A DNA stretch of 43,950 nt from Bacteroidales bacterium (GCA_022648545.1 JALCMP010000015.1:1-43950), one strand, 5' to 3'. Shown: positions 26,355-36,647, numbered from the stretch's first letter. Numbers and translations are program-made. The notes: generated from the sequence alone by a model not told the origin.

Positions 26355-28898
26355 ATGGAAGATTACGGAAAACTAGAACAGAAGATAGGATTCGATATAG
26401 TAAGACATAGTATAGAAGAACGTTGTTCTACCGAATACGCACGTTACAGGGCCTCTTCGGAAAAAATTTCATTTTCAGGCGACGAAATAGAATTGCGTCT
26501 TTCCCTCACTGATGAAATGAGAGTGGTGTGCATGTTCGAAAATTCTTTTCCCGGAGATTCGTTTATTGACGGTTCCGTTTTTCTTAAAGCCCTTGAAACG
26601 CCTTCGAGCGTTATTTCCCTGGAGAATCTGCGCAGGCTTGATGTCCTTATGGGAAACATACGCGGCATTTCGTCTTTTTTCGAAAAATGCGGCGAAGATC
26701 GTTATCCATGCCTTAAGAAACTGGCCTCCGGACTTCTTTATTTTCCGGAAGTCGGACGGCGCATAGCTATCATACTGGATAAGAACGGCGACATAAAGGA
26801 CAGGGCTTCGCAGGAGTTGTTCGACATAAGACAGAAAATCCGCACCAAAACCGCTTCTATTTCGGCAAGAACACAGTCTATACTTAAATCTGCAATCGAC
26901 GAAAATGTTGCCGACGAAGGAGCATCCGTATCCGTACGCGACGGCATCCCCCTCATTCCGGTTTCGGCTTCGAACAAGAGAAAACTTCAGGGACTTGTTT
27001 ACGGAGAATCATCTTCCGGTAAAACAGTATTCATAGAACCACTTGAAATAGTTGAACTTAACAACCAGGTGAGGGAACTGCATTTTGCAGAAGAGCGTGA
27101 GATTCTCAAAATTCTTGCTGATTTTTCAGATTTCCTGAGGCCCTATGTTCCCGATCTTATCTCAGGTGCGAAAATCGTAGGCGAACTGGATTTTATAAGA
27201 GCCAAGGCTCTTGCAGGACTTTCGATGGAGGCAGGCAAACCTCTTCTTTCCGACAACGGGGAGCTAGTACTTTCGCGGGCAAGGCATCCCCTGCTCGAGA
27301 AAGCCCTTAAGAAAGAAAGAAAGAAAATAGTTCCTTTGTCTCTTTCTCTCAACAGGGTGAAACATATTCTAGTTATTTCCGGACCCAATGCGGGTGGCAA
27401 ATCGGTTTGCCTGAAGACCGTCGGGTTGCTTCAATATATGTTTCAGTGGGGAGCACTAGTTCCGGCTTCAGAGAGCAGCGAGTTTCCGGTTTTTAATAAG
27501 ATTTTCATTGACATAGGAGACGAGCAGTCTCTTGAGAACGATCTTAGTACATACAGCTCCCATCTTCTTAATATGAAGCGCCTGCTTGCAGAGGCCGACG
27601 ATCGTACGCTGGTTCTTATAGATGAATTCGGGTCGGGGACGGAACCTGCAGCCGGAGGAGCGATAGCCGAAACGATTTTGTCGGAAGTTGAAAGCAGAGG
27701 GACTTTCGGCATAGTTACCACACATTATACGAATCTTAAGTTATATGCAAGCAACGGTAAAGGGGCAGTCAACGGAGCAATGACTTTTGACGTGGCCCAT
27801 ATTTCCCCGCTGTATCAGCTCGAGATAGGACTTCCGGGTAATTCTTTTGCTTTCGAACTGGCGCGAAAGATAGGTCTGCCGGAAAATATCGTAAAAAGAG
27901 CCGAAGAATGTGCAGGAGAAAATTTCGTCAACATGGAGAAACAGCTGCGAAAGATTTCCCGCAACAAAAGGAAACTCGACGAGAAACTGGCCAAAATAAA
28001 GCATACCGACAAAAATCTGGAGAACATCGCCGATACTTATCAGAAGGAACTTTCGGAAATAAGCAGTACGAAAAAGGAGATTATTTCCAAAGCAAAAGAA
28101 GAAGCTGCGGAAATAATTGCAGAAGCAAACAGAAAGATCGAAGCAACTATTAAGGAAATACGAGAATCGCAGGCCGAAAAGGAACGGACGAAAACCGCCA
28201 GACAAAAGCTCAAAGTCTTCGACGACAAACTTAAGAAAGAAGAGGAAGAGAGCGAGAAGGACAAACTGATAGAGAAGAAAATACAGCAGATCTCCGAAAG
28301 GAAACGGCGGCGCGAAGAACGCCGGCACAGGGAAGAAGAAAGACAGCGGAAAGGTATGGATGCCGGACAGGCAGCCTCTCCGTCAACAGTCTCGAGCGGA
28401 AGAAAGGAGAAGCATATTGACGAAACGCCTGTAAGAAAGGGCGACAAGGTGAGGATAAAAGGAAAGGGACTTATGGGGGAAATTATTGAAACGGACGGCA
28501 AATGGGCAAGCCTATCCGTCGGAAATATAATAAGCAGGGCCAAACTTTCAGATATAGAAAAGATTTCCAATCACACGTTCGACGATTTCGTAAAGGAACG
28601 GCCGCATTCGTCCGTTCCTTCAGATTCCGCAGGCATAGATGAACGTAAGATTAATTTCAAACCTTATATTGACGTACGCGGACAGCGGCTTGACGAAGCC
28701 CTAAACTCTGTATCGATGTTTATAGACGACGCAATAATGGTAGGAGCCGACGAAGTTAAGATACTCCACGGCAAAGGTACCGGCATTCTTAAGACCGAAA
28801 TACGTAAATACCTCAAGGCCAACCCTGCCATAGGATCGGCCGAGGACGAAGACATAAGATACGGAGGATCCGGAATAACTGTAGTTAAAATGAATTAA
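26355..28898 (+). CDS. mutS2: MutS2 family ATPase/endonuclease
   Basis: The 847-residue product has a MutS core and clamp region (about 1-320) without the mismatch-recognition domains of MutS1. The ATPase has Walker A GPNAGGKS at 343-350 and Walker B LVLIDEFGSGTEP, followed by the THY motif (VTTHYTNLK). A long, highly charged coiled coil (about 515-680) follows, then a small KOW-like segment (VRKGDKVRIKGKGLMGEI). The C-terminal Smr domain is at about 770-847 (DVRGQRLDEAL, KILHGKGTGILK). MutS2 suppresses homologous recombination in some bacteria and rescues collided ribosomes in others; the Smr domain supplies nuclease activity. Its stop codon overlaps the stop of the convergent gene. Confidence 0.96.
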   Translation: MEDYGKLEQKIGFDIVRHSIEERCSTEYARYRASSEKISFSGDEIELRLSLTDEMRVVCMFENSFPGDSFIDGSVFLKALETPSSVISLENLRRLDVLMGNIRGISSFFEKCGEDRYPCLKKLASGLLYFPEVGRRIAIILDKNGDIKDRASQELFDIRQKIRTKTASISARTQSILKSAIDENVADEGASVSVRDGIPLIPVSASNKRKLQGLVYGESSSGKTVFIEPLEIVELNNQVRELHFAEEREILKILADFSDFLRPYVPDLISGAKIVGELDFIRAKALAGLSMEAGKPLLSDNGELVLSRARHPLLEKALKKERKKIVPLSLSLNRVKHILVISGPNAGGKSVCLKTVGLLQYMFQWGALVPASESSEFPVFNKIFIDIGDEQSLENDLSTYSSHLLNMKRLLAEADDRTLVLIDEFGSGTEPAAGGAIAETILSEVESRGTFGIVTTHYTNLKLYASNGKGAVNGAMTFDVAHISPLYQLEIGLPGNSFAFELARKIGLPENIVKRAEECAGENFVNMEKQLRKISRNKRKLDEKLAKIKHTDKNLENIADTYQKELSEISSTKKEIISKAKEEAAEIIAEANRKIEATIKEIRESQAEKERTKTARQKLKVFDDKLKKEEEESEKDKLIEKKIQQISERKRRREERRHREEERQRKGMDAGQAASPSTVSSGRKEKHIDETPVRKGDKVRIKGKGLMGEIIETDGKWASLSVGNIISRAKLSDIEKISNHTFDDFVKERPHSSVPSDSAGIDERKINFKPYIDVRGQRLDEALNSVSMFIDDAIMVGADEVKILHGKGTGILKTEIRKYLKANPAIGSAEDEDIRYGGSGITVVKMN

Positions 28899-31171
28899 TC
28901 CGCGTCGGAAGTCTCTTTTTTCCGTTTTCCTTTTACCACTGCGGCAACAACAAACATTATTATTATTATTATTGCAGCCAGGACCGTTCCTTTTCCCGTT
29001 TCAGAAAAGAAACTGCCTCTGTCGGTTTGCTTTGCAAAGACATCTTCCTTAAGATATTTGCCTTCTTTTATAAGCTCAAGAGCCCGGTTGAGAATTGCAT
29101 CGCCACCCGAAAATTCCATTTCGGAAGTCGTAAGCCTTACCGGATAATCCGGAAGAACTCCGCTGCCATAAGGGACTCTGGTATTGATTTGTGTATCGAA
29201 TACCGATTTCATTATTGGAATTTCTATACGTATTTGCGAATTCGGCAGCCTCATCTGCGCAAATTTCATGGCTTTCATAAAATGATATGCGGTACGCGTT
29301 TCCCGGCCTACGGTTACCCCCCGGTGGCTCCTTACTATAAGTGCAGGGAAAAGTGTTGCCGCAGAAATGGAGTTTTCATTGGTAAGAACATATATCTTAC
29401 CGTCATACCTTACAAGTGAATCGGGACCGTGTCTTCCTTCCGAAAAGTTATAGAAACCGCTTTTTATAAGACTATCGCGGTTTATACTGCTGTTCCACGG
29501 GGCTTCAAGCATTCCGGAATCAAATTCCTTCACGATGTTTTTTTCTTCAGACGACAGGGAATCGTAAGGAATATAATTCTCGTACAGGGGTTTGTCGCCC
29601 GGATAATTCATGGAATATTTCATGGTTTTGAAAAATCCACGTTTATTCACTTTGTTGAAGGAATTAAGTATCAGGGAATCCTGCGCAACATAAGAAAATA
29701 TTTGCTCAAGGGGTTCCACTATACCGCCGCTATTGTTCCTTACATCTATTATCAGATATTTTTTTCTGCCCGATATCGAAGATATATAATGGCCTATGCT
29801 GTCGAGGTCCACCTGACTTTGCGTAAAACTCGACAGTCCCAGATACGCGGTGGAATCGTTGAGTTCCTTTACAGAGAATGTCTTTCCTCTATAATAATTA
29901 ATATTAAAATATTGACTCCAGCTTTTAATAAGGCCGGGACCGGGATGCCTGCGGCTGCATTTGAATCCCTTTACGAAACAGCTGTCGCCGTTTGCGAATT
30001 TTAAATGGAAATCGAAATTACGATTACCGTACGGTTTCTGGCAGAAAGAACCGAACCTATACCAGAACATCCTCACACGCGGATATGATTTTACTGCCGC
30101 ATCATAATCCCTTATACCGGCTGAGATTACCTTTTTAAACGTATCTACCGGAAAGCCGTTTATGGAAACGACCCTGCGAGCATAAAGATCCTTGTATTTC
30201 TTAGTTGTGTTTATAACATTAACCGTATCATCCGAGAAGCTCAGATAAACCTGAGGCTGGTAATCCGGAATATAATTTTTCATATCTACGGCAGGATATA
30301 AATATAGATGGCTGTCATGGGTTAGGGAAACAATATCGGCGATTATATTCCTCATGGTCCCCGATTTTATGCTGTCTTTTTTCGACGATTTTATTTTGGA
30401 AGTATAATACCTGCGCAGAGAATCCAACTGATACGCCGAAATTATATCTTCCTTATCGGGATAAATTTCCTCGAAGGCATTTAAATATATATTAAGATCT
30501 TCGAGTGCCTGTTCTTTGGACAACGCTGTTATTTTTTTCTGTTTTGCCGGCGGAACAAACGTGGTTTTAAGCCCGAACGGCGTCATGGGATCCGCCGGAT
30601 ACGTATTCACGCTTACAGACAGCCATATGCAAGGTTTATTTATCTTATGAAAAGCATACCCCATATGTCCGATAACCTGACCTTTTGCAATTTTCTGCCC
30701 TGTCTTGAATACTTCCCCTCCGGAAAGTCCGTTTATGTAAATCTGTTTCCCTTTTGCGGTCCTTATTCCTATACCCCCTGTAACGAATTTCTTATCATAC
30801 CTCTCCACAAGTCCCTTATCTTTCATTAGTTCGTTTTTCATCATATCAAAACTTGCCGGTTTCGTTCTAAAAGCCAGGGAATAATCGAGACTTTCATAAT
30901 AACCCATTGATATAAAAGTTATAACTCCGTCGACCGGACTATATACTTCCTGGCCTTCCTTCCCGGTAATAAATAAATTACTAAAATTCAATTCCTTACC
31001 GATATAACACTGGGGGCCGTACAAAAGACCCGTACCTACCTTGCCGCTTACAGGCCATAAATACAAATCTTTAGAATTACCAGGCATCCTCATGTTTTTT
31101 CCGGATGCCATACCAACGGCAACTATAAGTAACGCTGCCGTACATAAGGTTTTATAAAAATTGTTCTTCAT
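28895..31171 (-). CDS. Membrane-anchored fusion of degenerate LytM (M23-like) and S41 protease domains
   Basis: The 758-residue protein has a signal peptide (about 1-23). Residues 37-200 follow the M23/LytM fold (YSPVDGVITFI, then GQKIAKGQVIGHMG). However, the zinc ligands are missing: the HxxxD position reads GKELNFSN, and the HxH position reads CIWLSVSVN. A helical linker (about 213-300) leads into an S41 domain (about 380-690) with YLIIDVRNNSGG and probable nucleophile Ser603 in NENSISAATLF. GRETRTAYH stands where C-terminal processing proteases have a Lys-containing GxxTxGKG. A single transmembrane helix (AAIIIIIMFVVAAVV) and a basic tail end the protein. It would act in the periplasm, tethered to the membrane. 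A role in wall or lipoprotein quality control is inference. Confidence 0.8.
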   Translation of the reverse strand: MKNNFYKTLCTAALLIVAVGMASGKNMRMPGNSKDLYLWPVSGKVGTGLLYGPQCYIGKELNFSNLFITGKEGQEVYSPVDGVITFISMGYYESLDYSLAFRTKPASFDMMKNELMKDKGLVERYDKKFVTGGIGIRTAKGKQIYINGLSGGEVFKTGQKIAKGQVIGHMGYAFHKINKPCIWLSVSVNTYPADPMTPFGLKTTFVPPAKQKKITALSKEQALEDLNIYLNAFEEIYPDKEDIISAYQLDSLRRYYTSKIKSSKKDSIKSGTMRNIIADIVSLTHDSHLYLYPAVDMKNYIPDYQPQVYLSFSDDTVNVINTTKKYKDLYARRVVSINGFPVDTFKKVISAGIRDYDAAVKSYPRVRMFWYRFGSFCQKPYGNRNFDFHLKFANGDSCFVKGFKCSRRHPGPGLIKSWSQYFNINYYRGKTFSVKELNDSTAYLGLSSFTQSQVDLDSIGHYISSISGRKKYLIIDVRNNSGGIVEPLEQIFSYVAQDSLILNSFNKVNKRGFFKTMKYSMNYPGDKPLYENYIPYDSLSSEEKNIVKEFDSGMLEAPWNSSINRDSLIKSGFYNFSEGRHGPDSLVRYDGKIYVLTNENSISAATLFPALIVRSHRGVTVGRETRTAYHFMKAMKFAQMRLPNSQIRIEIPIMKSVFDTQINTRVPYGSGVLPDYPVRLTTSEMEFSGGDAILNRALELIKEGKYLKEDVFAKQTDRGSFFSETGKGTVLAAIIIIIMFVVAAVVKGKRKKETSDAD

Positions 31172-31212
31172 AATATATTAAGTTACCATAAATGTAACTA
31201 TTTATAATAGTT

Positions 31213-31245
31213 CTTGCAAATTAACTCGAGTTAACCGTATCTTTG
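31213..31245 (+). promoter_or_regulatory. Promoter of the PHP gene with a palindromic operator in its spacer
   Basis: CTTG (31213-31216) and TATCTTTG (31238-31245) are 21 nt apart. Between them, TTAACTCGAGTTAA (31221-31234) is a perfect 14-bp palindrome in the position of a repressor operator. The ATG at 31251 begins 6 nt after the box, close to the expected first transcribed base. Confidence 0.6.
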
Positions 31246-31250
31246 CACAC

Positions 31251-32084
31251 ATGGAAAGGAATATTTTTGACAACCATCTTCACAGCCAGTTTTCGGTAGA
31301 TTCCCGTACTACACTTAAGGAACTTACGGATAAAGCCATAGAAAGGCATCTCGCAGGAATAGCCATAACCGATCATCTGGATATAGATGCTCCGCGCAAA
31401 CAGGACGAATATTTGTTCGACATAGCAGAACAACAAAAAGAAATCGACCGCCTGCAGGCCGAACCTAAAATTAAAGGGACAAGTCTTAAGATTCTAAAAG
31501 GGATAGAAATAGGACTCCAGCCGGAGACTTATGAAAAGAACAGAAAATTCGTAGCAGGGAAATATTTCGATACTGTAATTGCGTCGGTACATTTCATAGA
31601 CCAGCTCGACCCTTTCTACCATACTTATTACAAGGACAAGACATATAAACAGGCTTACGGCCATGCCTTAGAAACGATATATGAAACGGCAATTGAATAC
31701 AAGGACTTTGATATATTAGGCCATTTCGATTATGTGGCTAGATATGCCCCTTATGAAGTGAGGGATATTACTTACAGGGAATTCGGTGATTATCTTGATC
31801 CGATACTTAAATTTCTTGCAGAAGAAGGAAAAGCTCTTGAAATAAATACGAAATCTTACAGGTTATTCAACGGACATGAACAATTATTCGATGATAATAT
31901 TCTTAAAAGGTTCAGGGAACTTGGAGGAGAAGCTCTTAGTCTCGGATCGGATTCGCATGATGCTTTACGCGTAGCCGAGAACTTTGAAAAATATGTTTCC
32001 GTTGCAATAAAATGCGGATTCAGATATTTGGTCCACTATGAACACCGCAAACCGGTATTTGAAAAAATTTCCGATAATATATAA
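31251..32084 (+). CDS. PHP-domain phosphoesterase, histidinol-phosphatase (HisJ) like
   Basis: The 277-residue protein begins MERNIFDNHLHS, so the first metal-binding HxH (residues 9-11) fixes the start. Further PHP metal motifs follow in order: ITDH, a glutamate in GIEIG, IASVHF, ILGHFDYVARY and GSDSHD near the C terminus. This matches the HisK/HisJ type of histidinol phosphate phosphatase. Members of the same fold also hydrolyse other small phosphates, and no his gene is adjacent, so the substrate is not certain. It is a single-gene unit between a promoter carrying a palindrome and a strong terminator. Confidence 0.88.
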   Translation: MERNIFDNHLHSQFSVDSRTTLKELTDKAIERHLAGIAITDHLDIDAPRKQDEYLFDIAEQQKEIDRLQAEPKIKGTSLKILKGIEIGLQPETYEKNRKFVAGKYFDTVIASVHFIDQLDPFYHTYYKDKTYKQAYGHALETIYETAIEYKDFDILGHFDYVARYAPYEVRDITYREFGDYLDPILKFLAEEGKALEINTKSYRLFNGHEQLFDDNILKRFRELGGEALSLGSDSHDALRVAENFEKYVSVAIKCGFRYLVHYEHRKPVFEKISDNI

Positions 32085-32087
32085 AAT

Positions 32088-32124
32088 AAAAGAAGTCCCG
32101 GGATATAACTACGGGACTTCTTTT
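32088..32124. terminator. Bidirectional intrinsic terminator
   Basis: A perfect 13-bp stem pairs 32088-32100 (AAAAGAAGTCCCG) with 32112-32124 (CGGGACTTCTTTT), with an 11-nt loop. The U-rich 3' side exists on both strands because the stem base is A/T. It lies between the convergent PHP (stop 32084) and esterase (stop 32147) genes. Confidence 0.92.
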
Positions 32125-32146
32125 AGCAGATTTTCCGTTCTATGGG

Positions 32147-33343
<1,197 letters not shown>

Positions 33344-33349
33344 TTAATA

Positions 33350-33820
33350 CTATTTTTTGCGATCTTTCTTTTTAGAACCTTTCTTATAATATATGCCACC
33401 CTTCCCTCTCCTGTATTCCTTTCCGCGCCCTATCATTTTCAAATATCTTATATATTGCTGCTCGGTAAAAACAGTCTTTAAGGCATCCAGATTTTTTTGT
33501 ATCCAGATATTCTGTACGGTTTTAAAATTTCTTGCATCCTCCATCCCCTCGGCACGCATATTCTCCATCTGATTCTTCATCCCGGTATAGTTGCATCGGA
33601 GAATCGAATCCACATAAAAAGTCTGGGAAGGAGTAAGCTTGAACTCTTCCTCCAGTTTGGCAGTCTCTTCTATGGCAACCTCTTCCGGTGTTTTCTGCTT
33701 TTGCTGATCATTCTGGGCATAAACGGATCCGGAAATAAGTGAACACATCATTACCGCAGCAAGGACACAACCTTTCATGCCCCTCAAGCCGCATTTCTTG
33801 CTGATATTCTTTACTTTCAT
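33350..33820 (-). CDS. Small periplasmic LTxxQ (Spy/CpxP-like) helical protein
   Basis: From the ATG at 33820 the protein has 156 residues with a basic N terminus and a hydrophobic signal ending VYAQ (about 35-36). The mature part is helical and charged and carries two motifs of the Spy/CpxP type: LTPSQ at 62-66 and FTEQQ at 118-122. The C-terminal 25 or so residues are strongly basic (GRGKEYRRGKGG, then KKGSKKKDRKK). An alternative start is the ATG at residue 15 (33778). Spy-like proteins act as ATP-independent chaperones or stress sensors in the periplasm. It lies 12 nt before the esterase gene and probably shares its transcript. The family call is by motif only. Confidence 0.7.
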   Translation of the reverse strand: MKVKNISKKCGLRGMKGCVLAAVMMCSLISGSVYAQNDQQKQKTPEEVAIEETAKLEEEFKLTPSQTFYVDSILRCNYTGMKNQMENMRAEGMEDARNFKTVQNIWIQKNLDALKTVFTEQQYIRYLKMIGRGKEYRRGKGGIYYKKGSKKKDRKK

Positions 33821-33824
33821 AATA

Positions 33825-33832
33825 CAAATATA
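33825..33832 (-). promoter_or_regulatory. -7 box directly before the LTxxQ gene
   Basis: On the minus strand this reads TATATTTG, with the ATG at 33820 beginning 5 nt after it. No TTTG about 20 nt upstream was found. If active, it would give a leaderless or nearly leaderless transcript, or else support the later start at 33778. Confidence 0.35.
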
Positions 33833-33842
33833 TATAATATGC

Positions 33843-33879
33843 CCGTTCATTTTAATAAACAATATCTTAAAAAGAACGG
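33843..33879. terminator. Long hairpin after xylE, possible terminator
   Basis: 33843-33855 (CCGTTCATTTTAA) pairs with 33867-33879 (TTAAAAAGAACGG) in a 12-bp stem with one A/A mismatch and an 11-nt loop. It starts 28 nt after the xylE stop but lacks a T tract on the minus strand. It could end the xyl transcript or structure the leader of the next gene. Confidence 0.5.
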
Positions 33880-33906
33880 ACATATGCGAAAAACAACTAA
33901 ACGGAC

Positions 33907-35307
33907 TTATTTACTCCATATATCATTCATATCCTCCAGGGTCTTGCCTTTTGTCTCCGGAACCATTTTCCACACGAACAAGATAGACAGGACGCAAAAT
34001 ACAGCATAAATAAGATACGTTCCGCCTACACTCCAGCACGATAGCGGCAGAAACGTAGAAGAAACTGCATAATTGGCAATCCACTGGACAGCTACCGCTA
34101 TAGCCACAGCCTGGGAACGTATAGTGTTGGGGAAAATTTCTGAAATAAGCACCCAGCAGACAGGTCCCCAGCTCATCATAAATGAAGCCGTATAAATAAT
34201 TATGAATACAAGGGCGGCAATACCTATCTTGTCAGAGAAAGACAACATGGCCAAAGCAACCATTCCTACAAGCATTCCGGCCGATCCTATTATAAGCAGA
34301 GGCTTTCGTCCCAAGCGGTCTACCGTAAAAACGGCTACCAGTGTAAAAATTATATTTACGATACCCATAACCACGGTCTGCAGCATTGCGGTATTTCCCG
34401 ACGCGCCCATATTCTGAAAAATACGGGGAGCATAATAAAGCACGACGTTGATGCCTATAGCCTGTTGAAAAAAAGACAGCAACATACCAACAACGACAAC
34501 CTTATAACCAAAAGAAAAAAGTTTGTCTTTTTTTATATCGGTAGTTTTACGTATATCCTTTATTATACTGGCGGCACGCTCGCTTCCGTTTATCCTCGTA
34601 AGAACTTTAAGAGCCTTATCGTCATGACCTCCCATACATAAAAAGCGCGGAGTTCTCGGCACGGTAAGAAGCAGCAGCCCAAAAGCGGCGGCAGGATAAG
34701 CCTCACTCAAAAACATTCTGCGCCAACCTATGGAAACCATCTCAACACCAGCATCGGACAAATGGCTTTTAATAAAATAATTGACAAAATAAACCACAAG
34801 CATACCAAAAATTATGGCGAACTGGTTCATGGAAACCAGAGTCCCTCTCTTCTCGGCGGGCGCAACCTCGGCTATATACATCGGACAAACGGCCGAAGCC
34901 AGTCCGACTCCTATTCCTCCCAGAATCCTGTAACAGGTAAAAGCAACAAGAACGCCCTTGCAGGCAACTCCGTGTTTGAAAAACAAAAATTCCGGATTGA
35001 AAGACCCCAACGCAGACAGGAAAAACAAAACCGCCGCCAGTATAAGGGAATTCTTTCTTCCCAGCTTTTTTGAAAGCACTCCCGAAAGAGCTCCGCCTAT
35101 TACACACCCGATCAGGGCGCTTGAGGCTGTCATTCCATGAAGTGCATCGGTATATACAAAATCCTTTGCACTTCTAAAAAACAACTGAAGAGCCTGTTCT
35201 GCTCCAGATATAACTGCAGTATCATAGCCGAAAAGCAAACCGCCTATAATAGCTACGAAAGTAATTCCCATTAAATAGGTCTTACTGCCTTTTTTTTGTT
35301 CAGTCAT
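33907..35307 (-). CDS. xylE: D-xylose:H+ symporter, sugar-porter MFS
   Basis: I chose the ATG at 35307 (466 residues), preceded by AAGG at a suitable distance; a GTG at 35325 would add six residues. Twelve hydrophobic helices are apparent. Sugar-porter signatures include LLFGYDTAVISGAEQ in helix 1, GRKNSLILAA, the RILGGIGVGLASAVCPMYIAEVAPAEKRG segment (in two parts around helix 4), QQAIGINVVLYYAPRIF, DRLGRKPLL and PETKGKTLEDM at the C terminus. It imports xylose (possibly arabinose or glucose) with a proton. It starts 23 nt after the xylose isomerase stop and closes the operon. Confidence 0.92.
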   Translation of the reverse strand: MTEQKKGSKTYLMGITFVAIIGGLLFGYDTAVISGAEQALQLFFRSAKDFVYTDALHGMTASSALIGCVIGGALSGVLSKKLGRKNSLILAAVLFFLSALGSFNPEFLFFKHGVACKGVLVAFTCYRILGGIGVGLASAVCPMYIAEVAPAEKRGTLVSMNQFAIIFGMLVVYFVNYFIKSHLSDAGVEMVSIGWRRMFLSEAYPAAAFGLLLLTVPRTPRFLCMGGHDDKALKVLTRINGSERAASIIKDIRKTTDIKKDKLFSFGYKVVVVGMLLSFFQQAIGINVVLYYAPRIFQNMGASGNTAMLQTVVMGIVNIIFTLVAVFTVDRLGRKPLLIIGSAGMLVGMVALAMLSFSDKIGIAALVFIIIYTASFMMSWGPVCWVLISEIFPNTIRSQAVAIAVAVQWIANYAVSSTFLPLSCWSVGGTYLIYAVFCVLSILFVWKMVPETKGKTLEDMNDIWSK

Positions 35308-35330
35308 TATAACCTTATTAATCACAAGGG

Positions 35331-36647
35331 TTATATGTACATATTAACAATACTTTCGTAGAGCTCCTGCTTTCCGCTTATATCCTTAACATTATTATAT
35401 TTGCGGGCATACTCCTCAACCTGTTCCAGAGTAAGACGGCCTTCTTCGAAGGCTTTTCCCTCGCCCGAATCATATGAAGCATAACGCTGTTTGATCATGG
35501 AAGGTATTGGCGATTTTTCCAGAATAGCCGCAGCCGTTTCCAGAGCGCGGGCCATAATATCCATTCCGGAAATATGTGCTATGAACAGATCGTTCCTGTC
35601 CGTAGAGTTTCGGCGCAATTTAGCATCGAAATTTGTTCCGCCGCTCTCAAGCCCGCCGTGGGAAAGAATAACCATCATGGCCTGTGTAAGTTCGTAAATA
35701 TCTATAGGGAACTGATCCGTATCCCATCCGTTTTGAGCATCGCCTCTGTTGGCATCTATTGATCCGAGCATGCCGGCATCGGCGGCACATTGTAGTTCAT
35801 GCTGGAAAGTATGTCCGGCAAGAGTAGCATGATTAACTTCTATATTTACTTTAAAATCTTTTTCAAGGCCATGGGCTCTCAAAAATCCTATAACTGTTTC
35901 CACATCAACATCATATTGATGCTTCATAGGTTCCATGGGCTTCGGTTCAACAAGGAAAGTTCCCTTAAACCCTCTGGAGCGCGCGTAATCGCGTGACATG
36001 CGCAGCATTGTAGCCATATGCTCCTTTTCTCTTTTCATATCCGTATTTAGAAGAGTCTGATAGCCTTCGCGCCCGCCCCAGAATACATAATTGGTTCCGC
36101 CCAAAGCAATAGTGGCATCAATAGCATTTTTTATCTGTACCATTGCACGTGCGGCAGTCCCGAAATCGGGATTAGTCGAAGCTCCGTTCATATAACGCGG
36201 ATGGCCAAAAACGTTGGCCGTTCCCCAAAGCAGTTTGATTCCGGTCTCCTTTTGCTTGTTTTTAGCATATTCGACTATAGCCTTTAAATTAGCTTCATAT
36301 TCCTCTATTGAAGGAGCTTCCTTAACAAGATCAACATCATGGAAGCAATAATAATCAATACCTGTTTTTTGCATGAATTCGAATCCGGCATCCATTTTTT
36401 GCTTTGCAACCGTCATGGGATCCGAACCTTCGTTCCACTCGTGCCTTATGGTTCCCGTACCGAACTGATCCGATCCATCGGCTCCTAGAGAATGCCACCA
36501 TGCCATTGCGAACTTAAACCAGTCCTTCATCTTCTTGCCCATGACAATCTTGTTTTTATCATAATAACGGAACGCCATAGGATTTTTCGAATCCCTGCCT
36601 TCGAATTCTATTTTCTTTACATCGGGAAAATATTGTTTTGTTTGCAT
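35331..36647 (-). CDS. xylA: Xylose isomerase
   Basis: The product has 438 residues, the usual length of group II xylose isomerases. Key signatures are the catalytic His103 in [26 protein letters not shown], the substrate and metal segment [27 protein letters not shown] with a metal-binding Glu, [14 protein letters not shown] and SIDANRGD. It converts D-xylose to D-xylulose in the cytosol with Mg2+ or Mn2+. It lies between xylB (33-nt gap) and xylE (23-nt gap), so uptake, isomerisation and phosphorylation are encoded together. Confidence 0.98.
   Translation of the reverse strand: MQTKQYFPDVKKIEFEGRDSKNPMAFRYYDKNKIVMGKKMKDWFKFAMAWWHSLGADGSDQFGTGTIRHEWNEGSDPMTVAKQKMDAGFEFMQKTGIDYYCFHDVDLVKEAPSIEEYEANLKAIVEYAKNKQKETGIKLLWGTANVFGHPRYMNGASTNPDFGTAARAMVQIKNAIDATIALGGTNYVFWGGREGYQTLLNTDMKREKEHMATMLRMSRDYARSRGFKGTFLVEPKPMEPMKHQYDVDVETVIGFLRAHGLEKDFKVNIEVNHATLAGHTFQHELQCAADAGMLGSIDANRGDAQNGWDTDQFPIDIYELTQAMMVILSHGGLESGGTNFDAKLRRNSTDRNDLFIAHISGMDIMARALETAAAILEKSPIPSMIKQRYASYDSGEGKAFEEGRLTLEQVEEYARKYNNVKDISGKQELYESIVNMYI

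Noticed and set aside
28040-28570. 176-codon minus-strand frame rich in Ser, Phe and Leu
   Set aside because: It is the complement of the Lys/Glu-rich coiled coil of mutS2, which produces such frames automatically.
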